From: Limnobaculum allomyrinae
Lineage (GTDB): Bacteria > Pseudomonadota > Gammaproteobacteria > Enterobacterales > Enterobacteriaceae
Direction of reading: 5' to 3'
NCBI RefSeq assembly: GCF_016649425.1
Contig: NZ_JADRCR010000008.1
Coordinates: 124,001-188,000 of the forward strand
Length of the DNA: 64,000 bases
How positions within the stretch are numbered: position 1 is the first letter of the stretch; each line of letters opens with the position of its first letter. A program made the translations under genes and the position numbers. A model generated the notes under the pieces. It ran no database searches, was not told where the DNA came from, and worked only from the letters and a program-made list of their open reading frames with translations. Of this stretch, positions 8,800 to 16,318 are shown in pieces.

Positions 8800-9351
8800 T
8801 CATGCTTGTGGATTGATTACGATGTTAATACTGCCTTGTGCATTTAGTTCTGTACAGAGGCAATAGAAATCTTGTTCAACCTTTTTATGCGTGCCGGTCA
8901 GGGCACTGTGTAAAGTAATCTCAATATACAGCTTAGCTTCTTTTGTTATTTCGCAAATGCTGGTTTTTGAAGTAAGTTCAGCAATGCTGGTTTCTGCTGC
9001 ATCAAATAAGTTGGTAAAGCGTTCAATCAAGTGGGGTGAATCTTTTACCTCTACTTTTACCCACATCGTGACCGGCATGGGAGGGCGAGGGTGCTGAGTT
9101 GTGCGCTTCATCACAATCAATAGCTCTAATTCCACCCCTTTTTGTGGCAAAGTAGATTCGAGCAGCATCATGGCGCTCCATCCACCGGAAAGCAGCATAA
9201 TAAAAGTAAATTCTTCACCCAACAGTGCCAGACGGCTATCCTCTATATTACAGCCGCAGCTACTGACATGCCGGGTAATAGTATTGACTATTCCCGGGCG
9301 ATCGGTACCCAAGGCGGTAATGACAAGGTAATATTCAGATTGCTGTGGCAC
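8800..9351 (-). CDS. gcvR: Glycine cleavage system transcriptional repressor GcvR
   Basis: GcvR is not a DNA-binding protein; it senses glycine and blocks the activator GcvA by direct contact. Two ACT domains fill the 183 residues: residues 8-85 (YLVITALGTDRPGIVNTITR, then FTFIMLLSG) and about 95-175 (VEVKDSPHLIERF). The start is GTG 9351 (MPQQSEYYLV) with AGGAAG eight bases upstream. It is divergent from dapA and precedes bcp, matching E. coli. The second domain around residues 120-150 differs most from the E. coli protein. Confidence 0.95.
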   Translation of the reverse strand: MPQQSEYYLVITALGTDRPGIVNTITRHVSSCGCNIEDSRLALLGEEFTFIMLLSGGWSAMMLLESTLPQKGVELELLIVMKRTTQHPRPPMPVTMWVKVEVKDSPHLIERFTNLFDAAETSIAELTSKTSICEITKEAKLYIEITLHSALTGTHKKVEQDFYCLCTELNAQGSINIVINPQA

Positions 9352-9495
9352 GTTAAAACTTCCTGCCTGAAAATGGTGATACTATGGTAAACATAAAAAA
9401 ATCACCCAGACAAGCAGTTAGAGTGATGTTGTTGCTTGCTTTTCGCTATTGGTCAAAAGTACCATGTTCGATATGTCTATTAAGGGGAATCGCTT

Positions 9496-10374
9496 ATGTT
9501 TACGGGAAGTATGGTTGCACTGGTTACGCCAATGGACTCAACAGGTTCAGTTGACCGCGCCAGTTTAAAAAAACTGATTGATTATCATGTGGCTAGCGGC
9601 ACTGTCGCGATCGTTTCCGTAGGCACCACCGGGGAATCCGCCACGCTTAATCATCATGAACATGTTGATGTAGTGAAATTAACGTTAGATTTAGCCGATG
9701 GTCGTATTCCTGTGATCGCCGGAACCGGTGCGAATGCGACGGCGGAAGCCATTTCTCTGACTCAGCATTTCAACGATACCGGCGTTATTGGTTGTTTATC
9801 AGTAACACCCTATTACAATAAGCCAACTCAGGAAGGTTTATTCCAGCATTTTAAAGCGATCGCCGAGCATACCGATTTGCCTCAGATCCTTTATAATGTT
9901 CCTGGTCGCACCGGTTGTGATATGTTACCTGAAACCGTTGCCCGTTTAGCGGAAGTGCCAAACATTGTTGCATTGAAAGATGCAACCGGTAACTTAAGCC
10001 GGGTTAGCCAGACTCAGGCGCTGGTAGGAAATGATTTTAAATTGCTCAGCGGTGACGATGCGACCTCTTTAGAGTTTATGCAGTTAGGTGGTCACGGTGT
10101 GATTTCCGTTACGGCAAACGTTGCTGCGCGTGAAATCGCCAAATTATGTGAATTGGCTGCGCAAGGAAACTTTGCAGAAGCTCGTTGTCTTAATGAACGG
10201 ATAATGCCTTTGCATCTGAAATTGTTTGTTGAATCCAACCCAATTCCAGTGAAGTGGGCATGTTATCGTTTAGGTTTAATTGCTGATGATACAATGCGGT
10301 TACCAATGACTCCGCTGGCGCAAAGCGCCCGGCCGATAGTTGAACAGGCGTTAAAGTCTGCTGGTCTGCTATAA
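9496..10374 (+). CDS. dapA: 4-hydroxy-tetrahydrodipicolinate synthase DapA
   Basis: DapA condenses pyruvate with aspartate semialdehyde, the first committed step to diaminopimelate and lysine. The 292 residues give a TIM-barrel of normal length. The Schiff-base Lys161 lies in VALKDATGN, Tyr133 in LYNVPGRTG, and the pyruvate-contact TTGES motif at 44-48. The start is ATG 9496 behind AAGGGGAA. bamC follows 16 bases later, the conserved E. coli pair. Another lysine-pathway gene, dapE, lies at 19.3-20.4 kb. Confidence 0.98.
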   Translation: MFTGSMVALVTPMDSTGSVDRASLKKLIDYHVASGTVAIVSVGTTGESATLNHHEHVDVVKLTLDLADGRIPVIAGTGANATAEAISLTQHFNDTGVIGCLSVTPYYNKPTQEGLFQHFKAIAEHTDLPQILYNVPGRTGCDMLPETVARLAEVPNIVALKDATGNLSRVSQTQALVGNDFKLLSGDDATSLEFMQLGGHGVISVTANVAAREIAKLCELAAQGNFAEARCLNERIMPLHLKLFVESNPIPVKWACYRLGLIADDTMRLPMTPLAQSARPIVEQALKSAGLL

Positions 10375-10390
10375 ATTTTAGGAAAAATTA

Positions 10391-11428
10391 ATGGTTCATT
10401 CATTACAGAAAATAGTTGGTGTCTCGCTGGTTGTGCTGCTGGCTGCTTGTTCTAACGATCAGACATATAAGCATCAGGTAAGTGGCGATGAAGACTATTT
10501 AAAAGCCCCTGCGTTAAAGGAATTACGCGCGCCGGCAGGAATGATATTGCCTGTTCAGAACGGTCAGTATGCGGTAAGTAATAACGCTGTCTCAACCGGT
10601 AACGTTGGTTTAGCACTGGATATTCGCCCGCCATCTCAGCCTCTGGCTCTGATGACCGGATCGCGAGTACAGTACAGTGCAAATACCGCCACGCTTTCAT
10701 TAGAGAACAGCAGCAAGTATCAGGCGTTGTGGTCTCAGGTTATTGCGGTTCTTGAGCAGAAAGGCTATCGCATTGCCGATCGTCAGGATGCCAACCAAAC
10801 GCTGACAACTGACTGGGTTAACTGGCAGCGTAGCGATGAAAACGTCGCTCACAGTGCCCGTTATCAAATCGCGGTTCAGCCTCAGGGTTATCAGAACCAA
10901 CTGTCAGTGAAAGTGCTGGAACTGAAAGCCGGTGATAAAACGGTGTCTGATGCAGCTTCCATGCAGCGCTACAGTATCAGTATGCTGAATGCTATTACTG
11001 AAGGTTTAGATAAAACTCAGAGCAACCTGAGTTCTCAACAGGCTGCAAAAGCAGGTGGTAGTATCGTTCTGCAAGCTGCTCACGATGATACTGGTTTACC
11101 AGTAGTCATTGTACGCGCGCCTTATACTAACGTTTGGGAGCGTCTGCCAACGGTGCTGGAAAATGTAGGCATGAAGATTAACGATCGTAATAAGCAACTT
11201 GGCTTAATTACCGTGACCTTCAAGTCATCAAACAGTAACTGGGCAGCATTGAGTGTGCCAAATCCAGATTTGAAAAACGGTGATTACAAAATTCAGGTGG
11301 GCGATTTAGATAATCGCAGCAGCCTGCAATTTAGTACCGATAAAGGCCAGGTGTTGAAAGAGTCAGAAAACAACGCACTGGTTACGGTTCTGCAATCCGC
11401 ATTTAACCATAGCTTGATAGCTGAATAA
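10391..11428 (+). CDS. bamC: Outer-membrane assembly lipoprotein BamC
   Basis: BamC is a lipoprotein subunit of the BAM complex that inserts beta-barrel proteins into the outer membrane; it binds BamD. The signal peptide ends in lipobox LLAAC (Cys20). The unstructured N-terminal segment that contacts BamD follows (YKHQVSGDEDYLKAPALKEL), then two helix-grip domains separated near residues 210-225. The 345-residue length equals E. coli. It is 16 bases after dapA and ends with a strong terminator at 11431-11457, so dapA-bamC form one transcript. Confidence 0.97.
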   Translation: MVHSLQKIVGVSLVVLLAACSNDQTYKHQVSGDEDYLKAPALKELRAPAGMILPVQNGQYAVSNNAVSTGNVGLALDIRPPSQPLALMTGSRVQYSANTATLSLENSSKYQALWSQVIAVLEQKGYRIADRQDANQTLTTDWVNWQRSDENVAHSARYQIAVQPQGYQNQLSVKVLELKAGDKTVSDAASMQRYSISMLNAITEGLDKTQSNLSSQQAAKAGGSIVLQAAHDDTGLPVVIVRAPYTNVWERLPTVLENVGMKINDRNKQLGLITVTFKSSNSNWAALSVPNPDLKNGDYKIQVGDLDNRSSLQFSTDKGQVLKESENNALVTVLQSAFNHSLIAE

Positions 11429-11430
11429 TG

Positions 11431-11457
11431 AAAAAAGGGGCTAAGCGCCCCTTTTTT
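11431..11457 (+). terminator. Rho-independent terminator after bamC
   Basis: A run of A, then stem GGGGC/GCCCC with loop TAAGC, then TTTTTT; the flanking A and T runs extend the stem to 11 bp. It starts two bases after the bamC stop and can work in both directions. Confidence 0.9.
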
Positions 11458-11513
11458 ATTTCACGTTTAGTAATAAAAACCATCACATTTGAAATCAACG
11501 GAGAAAACTGAAG

Positions 11514-12227
11514 ATGCAAAAGGTAGCCGAACTTTATCGTGGTAAGGCAAAAACCGTTTATACAACAGAGGATCCGGATCTGCTAGTTCTGGAATTTCGT
11601 AATGACACTTCAGCCCTGGACGGTGAGCGCATTGAGCAGTTCGATCGTAAAGGAATGGTCAATAATAAATTTAACTATTTCATTATGAGCAAGCTGGAAG
11701 AGGCGGGAATTCCGACTCAGATGGTGCGTCTGCTTTCTGATACTGAAGTACTGGTTAAGAAGCTGGAGATGGTGCCGGTTGAATGTGTAATCCGCAACCG
11801 TGCTGCGGGATCTCTGGTGCGTCGTTTAGGCGTAAAAGAGGGAATGGAACTTAGCCCACCGCTGTTCGACCTGTTTTTGAAAAACGATGCCATGCATGAC
11901 CCAATGATCAACGAATCTTATTGCACCACTTTTGGCTGGGTGAATGAGTCTAATCTGGCGCGTATGAAAGAGCTGACCTATAAAGCCAACGACGTGCTGA
12001 AAAAACTGTTTGATGATGCCGGTCTGATTCTGGTGGACTTTAAGCTGGAGTTTGGTCTGTTTAAAGGCGAAATTGTGTTGGGTGATGAGTTCTCCCCGGA
12101 CGGTAGCCGCCTGTGGGATAAAACAACGCTTAACAAAATGGATAAAGACCGTTTCCGCCAAAGCCTGGGTGGCTTGATTGAAGCGTACGAAGAGGTAGCA
12201 CACCGTCTCGGTATTAATTTGGACTAG
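11514..12227 (+). CDS. purC: SAICAR synthetase PurC
   Basis: PurC (phosphoribosylaminoimidazole-succinocarboxamide synthase) joins CAIR and aspartate with ATP in purine synthesis. Its 237 residues match E. coli exactly in length. Visible family segments are [10 protein letters not shown] (ATP-binding glycine loop), [10 protein letters not shown], and LVDFKLEFG followed by [12 protein letters not shown]. The start is ATG 11514 with CGGAG upstream. It lies between bamC and ypfJ as in E. coli. Only 56 bases separate the bamC terminator from the gene, so its promoter must lie there or inside bamC; I could not identify a PurR box. Confidence 0.98.
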   Translation: MQKVAELYRGKAKTVYTTEDPDLLVLEFRNDTSALDGERIEQFDRKGMVNNKFNYFIMSKLEEAGIPTQMVRLLSDTEVLVKKLEMVPVECVIRNRAAGSLVRRLGVKEGMELSPPLFDLFLKNDAMHDPMINESYCTTFGWVNESNLARMKELTYKANDVLKKLFDDAGLILVDFKLEFGLFKGEIVLGDEFSPDGSRLWDKTTLNKMDKDRFRQSLGGLIEAYEEVAHRLGINLD

Positions 12228-12263
12228 TTGCGCAATCGATTCCGTAAGGTCTGTGTCACTGTT

Positions 12264-12287
12264 AAAAGCCGGTTTATCCGGCTTTTT
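12264..12287 (+). terminator. Rho-independent terminator after purC
   Basis: Stem AAAAGCCGG/CCGGCTTTT with loop TTTAT, followed by further T residues. Confidence 0.85.
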
Positions 12288-12443
12288 GCTTATCTGGTGA
12301 TGGTGATTTTTACAATAAAAATATGCTTTATTATTCGTGTTATCCTGCTTCACCAGAGCTTTTTATGTTTTGCTGCATATACTCAGGTTATATAATGTAA
12401 GTATTGGCCTGAATTATGGCCGTTGATGATGAGAGACAAGATT

Positions 12444-13319
12444 ATGCGTTGGCAAGGTCGTCGGGAAAGCGATAACGTTGAAGATCGCCGTAGTGAGTCA
12501 GGTGGTTTTTCTCGTGGAATGGGTGGCGGCGGTATGCGAGTACCCAGGGGTAAAGGTGGATTGGTTCTGCTGGTAGTGGTGCTGGTGGCCGGATACTACG
12601 GCGTAGATCTGACGCCACTGCTAAACGGTGGCGATGTACAACCTACTCAGCAAAGCCAGGCTCTTTCTCCGCAGGATAACGAAAAGGCTAAATTCACCTC
12701 AGTGGTGCTGGCCTCTACCGAAGACACCTGGGATGCCATCTTTAAAAAAGAGGGCGGTAACTATCAGGATCCTAAACTGGTGCTGTATCGCGGCGCAACC
12801 CGTACCGGTTGCGGTACCGGTGAATCAGTGATGGGGCCATTCTATTGCCCGGCGGATAAGACCGTATATATCGATCTGTCGTTTTATCAGGATATGGAAA
12901 CTCGTCTGAAAGCCGGTGGTGATTTTGCTCAGGCCTACGTTGTTGCTCATGAAGTTGGCCACCATGTACAAAATCTGATGGGTATTGCTAATAAAGTTCG
13001 TGCGATGCAGCAGCAATCCCGTAGCCAGGCCGAAGTGAACCGTCTCTCTGTGAAGCAAGAGTTGCAGGCAGACTGCTTTGCCGGAGTCTGGGGGCACAGT
13101 ATGCAAAAACAGCAAGTACTAGAAATGGGTGATATGGAAGAAGCGCTCAACGCAGCTCAGGCGATTGGTGATGACCGCCTGCAAAAGCAAAGCAGCGGCC
13201 GCGTTATTCCGGATAGTTTTACTCACGGTACTTCACAGCAGCGTTATACCTGGTTCAAACGCGGTTTTGATTCGGGTGATTTCCGCCAGTGTGATACTTT
13301 CTCAACCGATAAACTGTAA
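12444..13319 (+). CDS. ypfJ: Putative neutral zinc metallopeptidase YpfJ (KPN_02809 family)
   Basis: A 291-residue membrane-anchored protein of the neutral zinc metallopeptidase family. A basic, Gly-rich cytoplasmic N-terminus ([16 protein letters not shown]) is followed by one membrane segment ([16 protein letters not shown]). The external domain carries HEVGHH, about residue 170, and a downstream Glu region ([14 protein letters not shown]). The start is ATG 12444 because it matches the conserved [11 protein letters not shown] terminus; the frame is open seven codons further. It follows purC as in E. coli. Substrate unknown. A strong inverted repeat follows at 13341-13376. Confidence 0.93.
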   Translation: MRWQGRRESDNVEDRRSESGGFSRGMGGGGMRVPRGKGGLVLLVVVLVAGYYGVDLTPLLNGGDVQPTQQSQALSPQDNEKAKFTSVVLASTEDTWDAIFKKEGGNYQDPKLVLYRGATRTGCGTGESVMGPFYCPADKTVYIDLSFYQDMETRLKAGGDFAQAYVVAHEVGHHVQNLMGIANKVRAMQQQSRSQAEVNRLSVKQELQADCFAGVWGHSMQKQQVLEMGDMEEALNAAQAIGDDRLQKQSSGRVIPDSFTHGTSQQRYTWFKRGFDSGDFRQCDTFSTDKL

Positions 13320-13340
13320 CGCTTTTGATTATTTGCGGTA

Positions 13341-13376
13341 TGATGAATATCGGAATTTCTTAACCGATATTCATCA
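13341..13376. repeat. 13-bp perfect inverted repeat between ypfJ and the DUF441 gene
   Basis: Arms TGATGAATATCGG and CCGATATTCATCA enclose a 10-base A/T loop. It lacks a proper T tract and GC-rich core, so it could be a weak terminator for ypfJ or a regulator site or mRNA structure 40 bases before the next gene. Confidence 0.6.
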
Positions 13377-13415
13377 AGCATTTATTTGTATCTTCATTTA
13401 TGAGAATTACCGCAA

Positions 13416-13868
13416 ATGCCCAGTATTGACCCCACACTGATTATCCTGCTGGTATTGGCCGGGCTAGGTATTCTTAGCCACAACAATACCGTCACTATCG
13501 CCATTCTTGTTCTGCTTATCCTCCGCCTGACCCCACTCGAAGCTGCATTTCCAATGGTGCAGAAATATGGATTAACCGTGGGTATTACCATATTGACCAT
13601 CGCGGTGATGACACCGCTGGCTAACGGTAAAATGAGTCCGGCCATGTTGTTGCAGGTGTTTGTTAACTGGAAGTCGATAGTCGCAATCATTATCGGGATT
13701 GCCGTAGCCTGGCTGGGGGGGCGAGGGGTAACGCTGATGACCAGCCAGCCCACCATTGTGGCGGGTCTGCTGATTGGTACCATTATTGGCGTGGCATTTT
13801 TCCGCGGAGTGCCGGTAGGCCCATTGATTGCTGCCGGAATGGTATCACTGATTGTTGGCCGAACCTGA
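13416..13868 (+). CDS. DUF441 family membrane protein (YeaL-like)
   Basis: A 150-residue, very hydrophobic inner-membrane protein with about four membrane segments (e.g. [40 protein letters not shown], and the C-terminal [20 protein letters not shown]). It matches the DUF441 (UPF0756) family, represented in E. coli by YeaL at a different locus. No function is known for the family. Its 3' end overlaps the convergent AraC-type gene by 24 bases. It is the first gene of an insertion, relative to E. coli, between ypfJ and tmcA. Confidence 0.88.
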   Translation: MPSIDPTLIILLVLAGLGILSHNNTVTIAILVLLILRLTPLEAAFPMVQKYGLTVGITILTIAVMTPLANGKMSPAMLLQVFVNWKSIVAIIIGIAVAWLGGRGVTLMTSQPTIVAGLLIGTIIGVAFFRGVPVGPLIAAGMVSLIVGRT

Positions 13869-14204
13869 CGATTGATTGGTTAGTGAAAACCGGCGATAGC
13901 GGGATGGTGAAGTGGCAAAATACTTTTTAAATGCCCGACAAAAGCTTTGCTGAGAATCAAATTGATATTTCGCCGCGATATCGGCCACGGTTACCCGGCT
14001 CTTTTTTAATTCACTGGCAGCATTATTGAGTCGCTGGATGCGAATGTAAGAGGCGAGTGGATAACCGGTGATGCTCTTAAACATTCGCTGCAGATGCCAT
14101 GGAGAGTAGCCTGACCTCGAAGCAACAGTTTTGATATTAAGCGGCTCCTGAAGATTATCCTCAATCCAGTTAGTGAGTTGATTGATCACATTGGTGTGAA
14201 ACAT
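13845..14204 (-). CDS. Small AraC-family regulator of the MarA/SoxS/Rob type
   Basis: This 119-residue protein is essentially only the DNA-binding domain: two helix-turn-helix motifs ([19 protein letters not shown] and [20 protein letters not shown]) with the conserved TNWIEDNL start of MarA-like proteins. Such proteins act as monomers on mar/sox/rob boxes and raise efflux and oxidative-stress genes. The start is ATG 14204 with AGGAGGG upstream; the longer frame to 14300 has no signal. It lies 37 bases downstream of the azoreductase gene on the same strand, so the two are likely one operon. It has no companion repressor such as MarR next to it. Which paralogue it is (MarA, SoxS or RamA) cannot be said. 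Confidence 0.88.
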   Translation of the reverse strand: MFHTNVINQLTNWIEDNLQEPLNIKTVASRSGYSPWHLQRMFKSITGYPLASYIRIQRLNNAASELKKSRVTVADIAAKYQFDSQQSFCRAFKKYFATSPSRYRRFSLTNQSSGSANNQ

Positions 14205-14241
14205 GCGTTTTCCCTCCTGTGAGTGATTGTCTGACTGTGAT

Positions 14242-14877
14242 TCAGGCTGGTTGTGCCATCGCTGGTAAATTAAACATCTGACTGATTTGCTGCATAGCAT
14301 TAGCCACTGCTACATCTCTGCCGGGATGGGACATACTGACACCCTCTGCCCGAACCATATGAATGTCCTTTAAACCTAATGTGCCCAACATGGAAACCAG
14401 ATAAGGCTCCTGAAAATCATGAGCTAAACCTTCCCCACGGCTATAAATACCGCCGCGAGATGAGGCGATAAATACAGGTCTGTCTTTCAGTAAGCCAACC
14501 GGGCCACCAGATGCGTAACGGAAGGTTTTTCCTGCCTGACAAATCAGATCCAGCCAGGTTTTCAGATGGCTGGAAATGGAGTGGTTGTACATTGGAGAGC
14601 CAATAACCAAAACATCACACATTTTCAGCTGTTCGATGGCCTGATTAACGGCTGCGATTTCTGCCAGGGCGTTATCTGATAGATTTGTGCTCTGGTGTGA
14701 ACGCTGGCAGGTCATGGCTTCTGCTGACAGGTGTGGCGGTGGATTAGTGCCATAGTCCTGATAAACGACATTGACTTCAGGCTCTGTTCGCTGCAATGCG
14801 GTAACAATGGCGGCTGACAGCTCCCGGGAGACAGAGTTTTCGATAAAGGGGCTGGAGTCGATATGTAAGATATTCAT
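14242..14877 (-). CDS. FMN-dependent NADH-azoreductase (AzoR-like quinone reductase)
   Basis: A flavodoxin-fold NAD(P)H-quinone/azo reductase of the AzoR family, which reduces quinones and azo compounds by two electrons and protects against thiol and quinone stress. The 211 residues begin MNILHIDSSPF with FENSVSRELS-like FMN phosphate-binding positions, then VIGSPMYNHSISSHLKTWLD (the flavin-contact loop), RYASGGPVGLLKDRPVFIASSRGG and a family C-terminus. The start is ATG 14877 with AGGAA upstream; the frame extends further into the hairpin region, but that part is not protein-like. It is cotranscribed with the MarA-like regulator and divergent from the LysR gene at 15349. It may be a paralogue of a second AzoR elsewhere. 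Confidence 0.9.
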   Translation of the reverse strand: MNILHIDSSPFIENSVSRELSAAIVTALQRTEPEVNVVYQDYGTNPPPHLSAEAMTCQRSHQSTNLSDNALAEIAAVNQAIEQLKMCDVLVIGSPMYNHSISSHLKTWLDLICQAGKTFRYASGGPVGLLKDRPVFIASSRGGIYSRGEGLAHDFQEPYLVSMLGTLGLKDIHMVRAEGVSMSHPGRDVAVANAMQQISQMFNLPAMAQPA

Positions 14878-15348
14878 AAAAATTTGTTCCTGTTGTTTGT
14901 GTTTTTTACCTAACATATTGCTTGTTAATAAAAAGACATTCAGTTTTGAGTATGTTTCGTCCACTAATAGTGCAGTATCTAAATTAACCATAGTGCGAGT
15001 GGCCGAGCAGGAGGCGTTAAGGCGAACGCCTCCTGCACCTCCGCGCCTTCGCACCCGAATCCAGGTCGCCTGACGGCGACTTCCCTCCGCCTTTATTCGG
15101 GTTTACGCACCGGCATGGATTCGTTCCAGACGAAGCCATGCCTCGCCAAACTTCCATGTTTGGCGTGCTACCCTCATTCAGTTGTCGGCTGAATTCCAGT
15201 GCTATTCTGGAAGGTCAAGACCTCTCTTAATCAATAGTTCGTTTCCTATTGCTTGTGTTTTATTAACCGGGATAAGAATATTCGTTGCATAATTAATGTG
15301 AAATATTTAAATTTGAAACATATCGTTCCATTTTCAGGACAATAAGAA
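14878..15348. other. Azoreductase-LysR divergent intergenic region
   Basis: 471 bases without a gene. About 215 bases in the middle (15007-15222) are an array of hairpins listed separately. The parts next to the two genes are AT-rich and should hold the divergent promoters. Confidence 0.6.
15007..15222. repeat. Array of about seven hairpins of unknown type
   Basis: Successive inverted repeats: GCAGGAGGCGTT with its complement (15007-15018/15025-15036, 12 bp); ACCCGAAT/ATTCGGGT (15053-15060/15095-15102) enclosing GTCGCC/GGCGAC; GGCATGG with TTCGT continuing it (15112-15124/15130-15142, one mismatch); CGCCAAAC/GTTTGGCG (15144-15151/15158-15165); ATTCAG/CTGAAT (15176-15181/15189-15194); TTCCAG/CTGGAA (15194-15199/15207-15212). 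It is GC-richer than the flanks. It may be a repetitive intergenic element or a structured RNA. I do not recognise the family. Confidence 0.65.
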
Positions 15349-16245
15349 ATGAGTCGGGATTTAAATGATATGGCCTATTTTGCTGCGGTTGTTCAGCACC
15401 ATGGTTTTACTGCGGCAGGTAAAGCGCTGGGCGTTTCGAAATCCTTAATCAGTCGACGGGTAGCGGAACTGGAGACGCATTTGGGAGTCAGGTTGTTACA
15501 GCGCTCTTCCCGTAAGCTGCAAATTACCGACATTGGGCAAAAATATGCTGAACAGTGCGTCAAAATGCTGGAGCAGGCAGAAGTGGCCCAACAGATAATT
15601 GATGATATCTCCGGTCAGCCAAAAGGGCGCTTAAGGATCAGTGCTCCAGTGATGATGAGTGAAGTTTTGATCGGCCCTTTGGTACAGGACTTTCTGGCTC
15701 AATATCATGAAGTGCAAATTGACTTACTGGCGATTAATCGTGATGTGGATATTCTTGATGAAGGAATAGACATTGCATTTCAGGCCAAGCCATTACCGTT
15801 GGCTGATTCGAATTTACATATGAAAAGTCTGGGAAATCAGCGGGACTGGCTGGTTGCCAGCCCTGATTTCGTTGCTCAGAACAGTAATCAATTAACTCTG
15901 GAAGGATTAAGTTGTTTACCTACCCTGAGTCGTAGCCGGATGAGTCATTGGGTATTAGAGAATGAGCAACAGCAGCGGGTGAAAATAGATATACAGCCTC
16001 GGCTGTCAGCAAACAACCTTAATGTGCTGGTTCAGGCGGCGGCTAAGGGCTTGGGCGTTACGTTAATTCCGGAATATGACTGTTACAAAGCTATCGATGA
16101 CGGACGTTTGGTTCAGGTGTTACCACAGTGGCGCTCGCCATCAACTCATGTGCATGCCATCTTTGCTTCCAGTAAGGGGTTATCTCTGGTCTGTCGCACC
16201 TTTCTGGATTATATGGCTGAACAATTACGTCCCAGATTTAACTGA
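15349..16245 (+). CDS. LysR-family transcriptional regulator
   Basis: A 298-residue LysR-type regulator. The N-terminal winged helix-turn-helix (residues 4-63: MAYFAAVVQHHGFTAAGKAL, then SKSLISRRVAELE) is followed by a substrate-binding-fold effector domain from about residue 90 (GRLRISAPVMMSEVLIGPLV). It resembles the subgroup that controls divergent oxidoreductase genes, so the azoreductase gene read the other way is the best candidate target; this is inference from position. Start ATG 15349 with AGGAC upstream. No orthologue sits here in E. coli. Confidence 0.9.
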   Translation: MSRDLNDMAYFAAVVQHHGFTAAGKALGVSKSLISRRVAELETHLGVRLLQRSSRKLQITDIGQKYAEQCVKMLEQAEVAQQIIDDISGQPKGRLRISAPVMMSEVLIGPLVQDFLAQYHEVQIDLLAINRDVDILDEGIDIAFQAKPLPLADSNLHMKSLGNQRDWLVASPDFVAQNSNQLTLEGLSCLPTLSRSRMSHWVLENEQQQRVKIDIQPRLSANNLNVLVQAAAKGLGVTLIPEYDCYKAIDDGRLVQVLPQWRSPSTHVHAIFASSKGLSLVCRTFLDYMAEQLRPRFN

Positions 16246-16318
16246 TATGTATTCACCCATAATATGCATATAATCAGCTACCAAACACATCAATCAATCA
16301 TAAAGTGATAGATCAGCG

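Noticed and set aside
11826-12353. 175-codon minus-strand frame opposite purC
   Set aside because: It is antisense to a conserved gene, has no ribosome-binding site and resembles no protein.
14771-15073. 100-codon plus-strand frame between azoreductase and LysR genes
   Set aside because: It is antisense to the start of the azoreductase gene and runs into the hairpin array; no coding signs.
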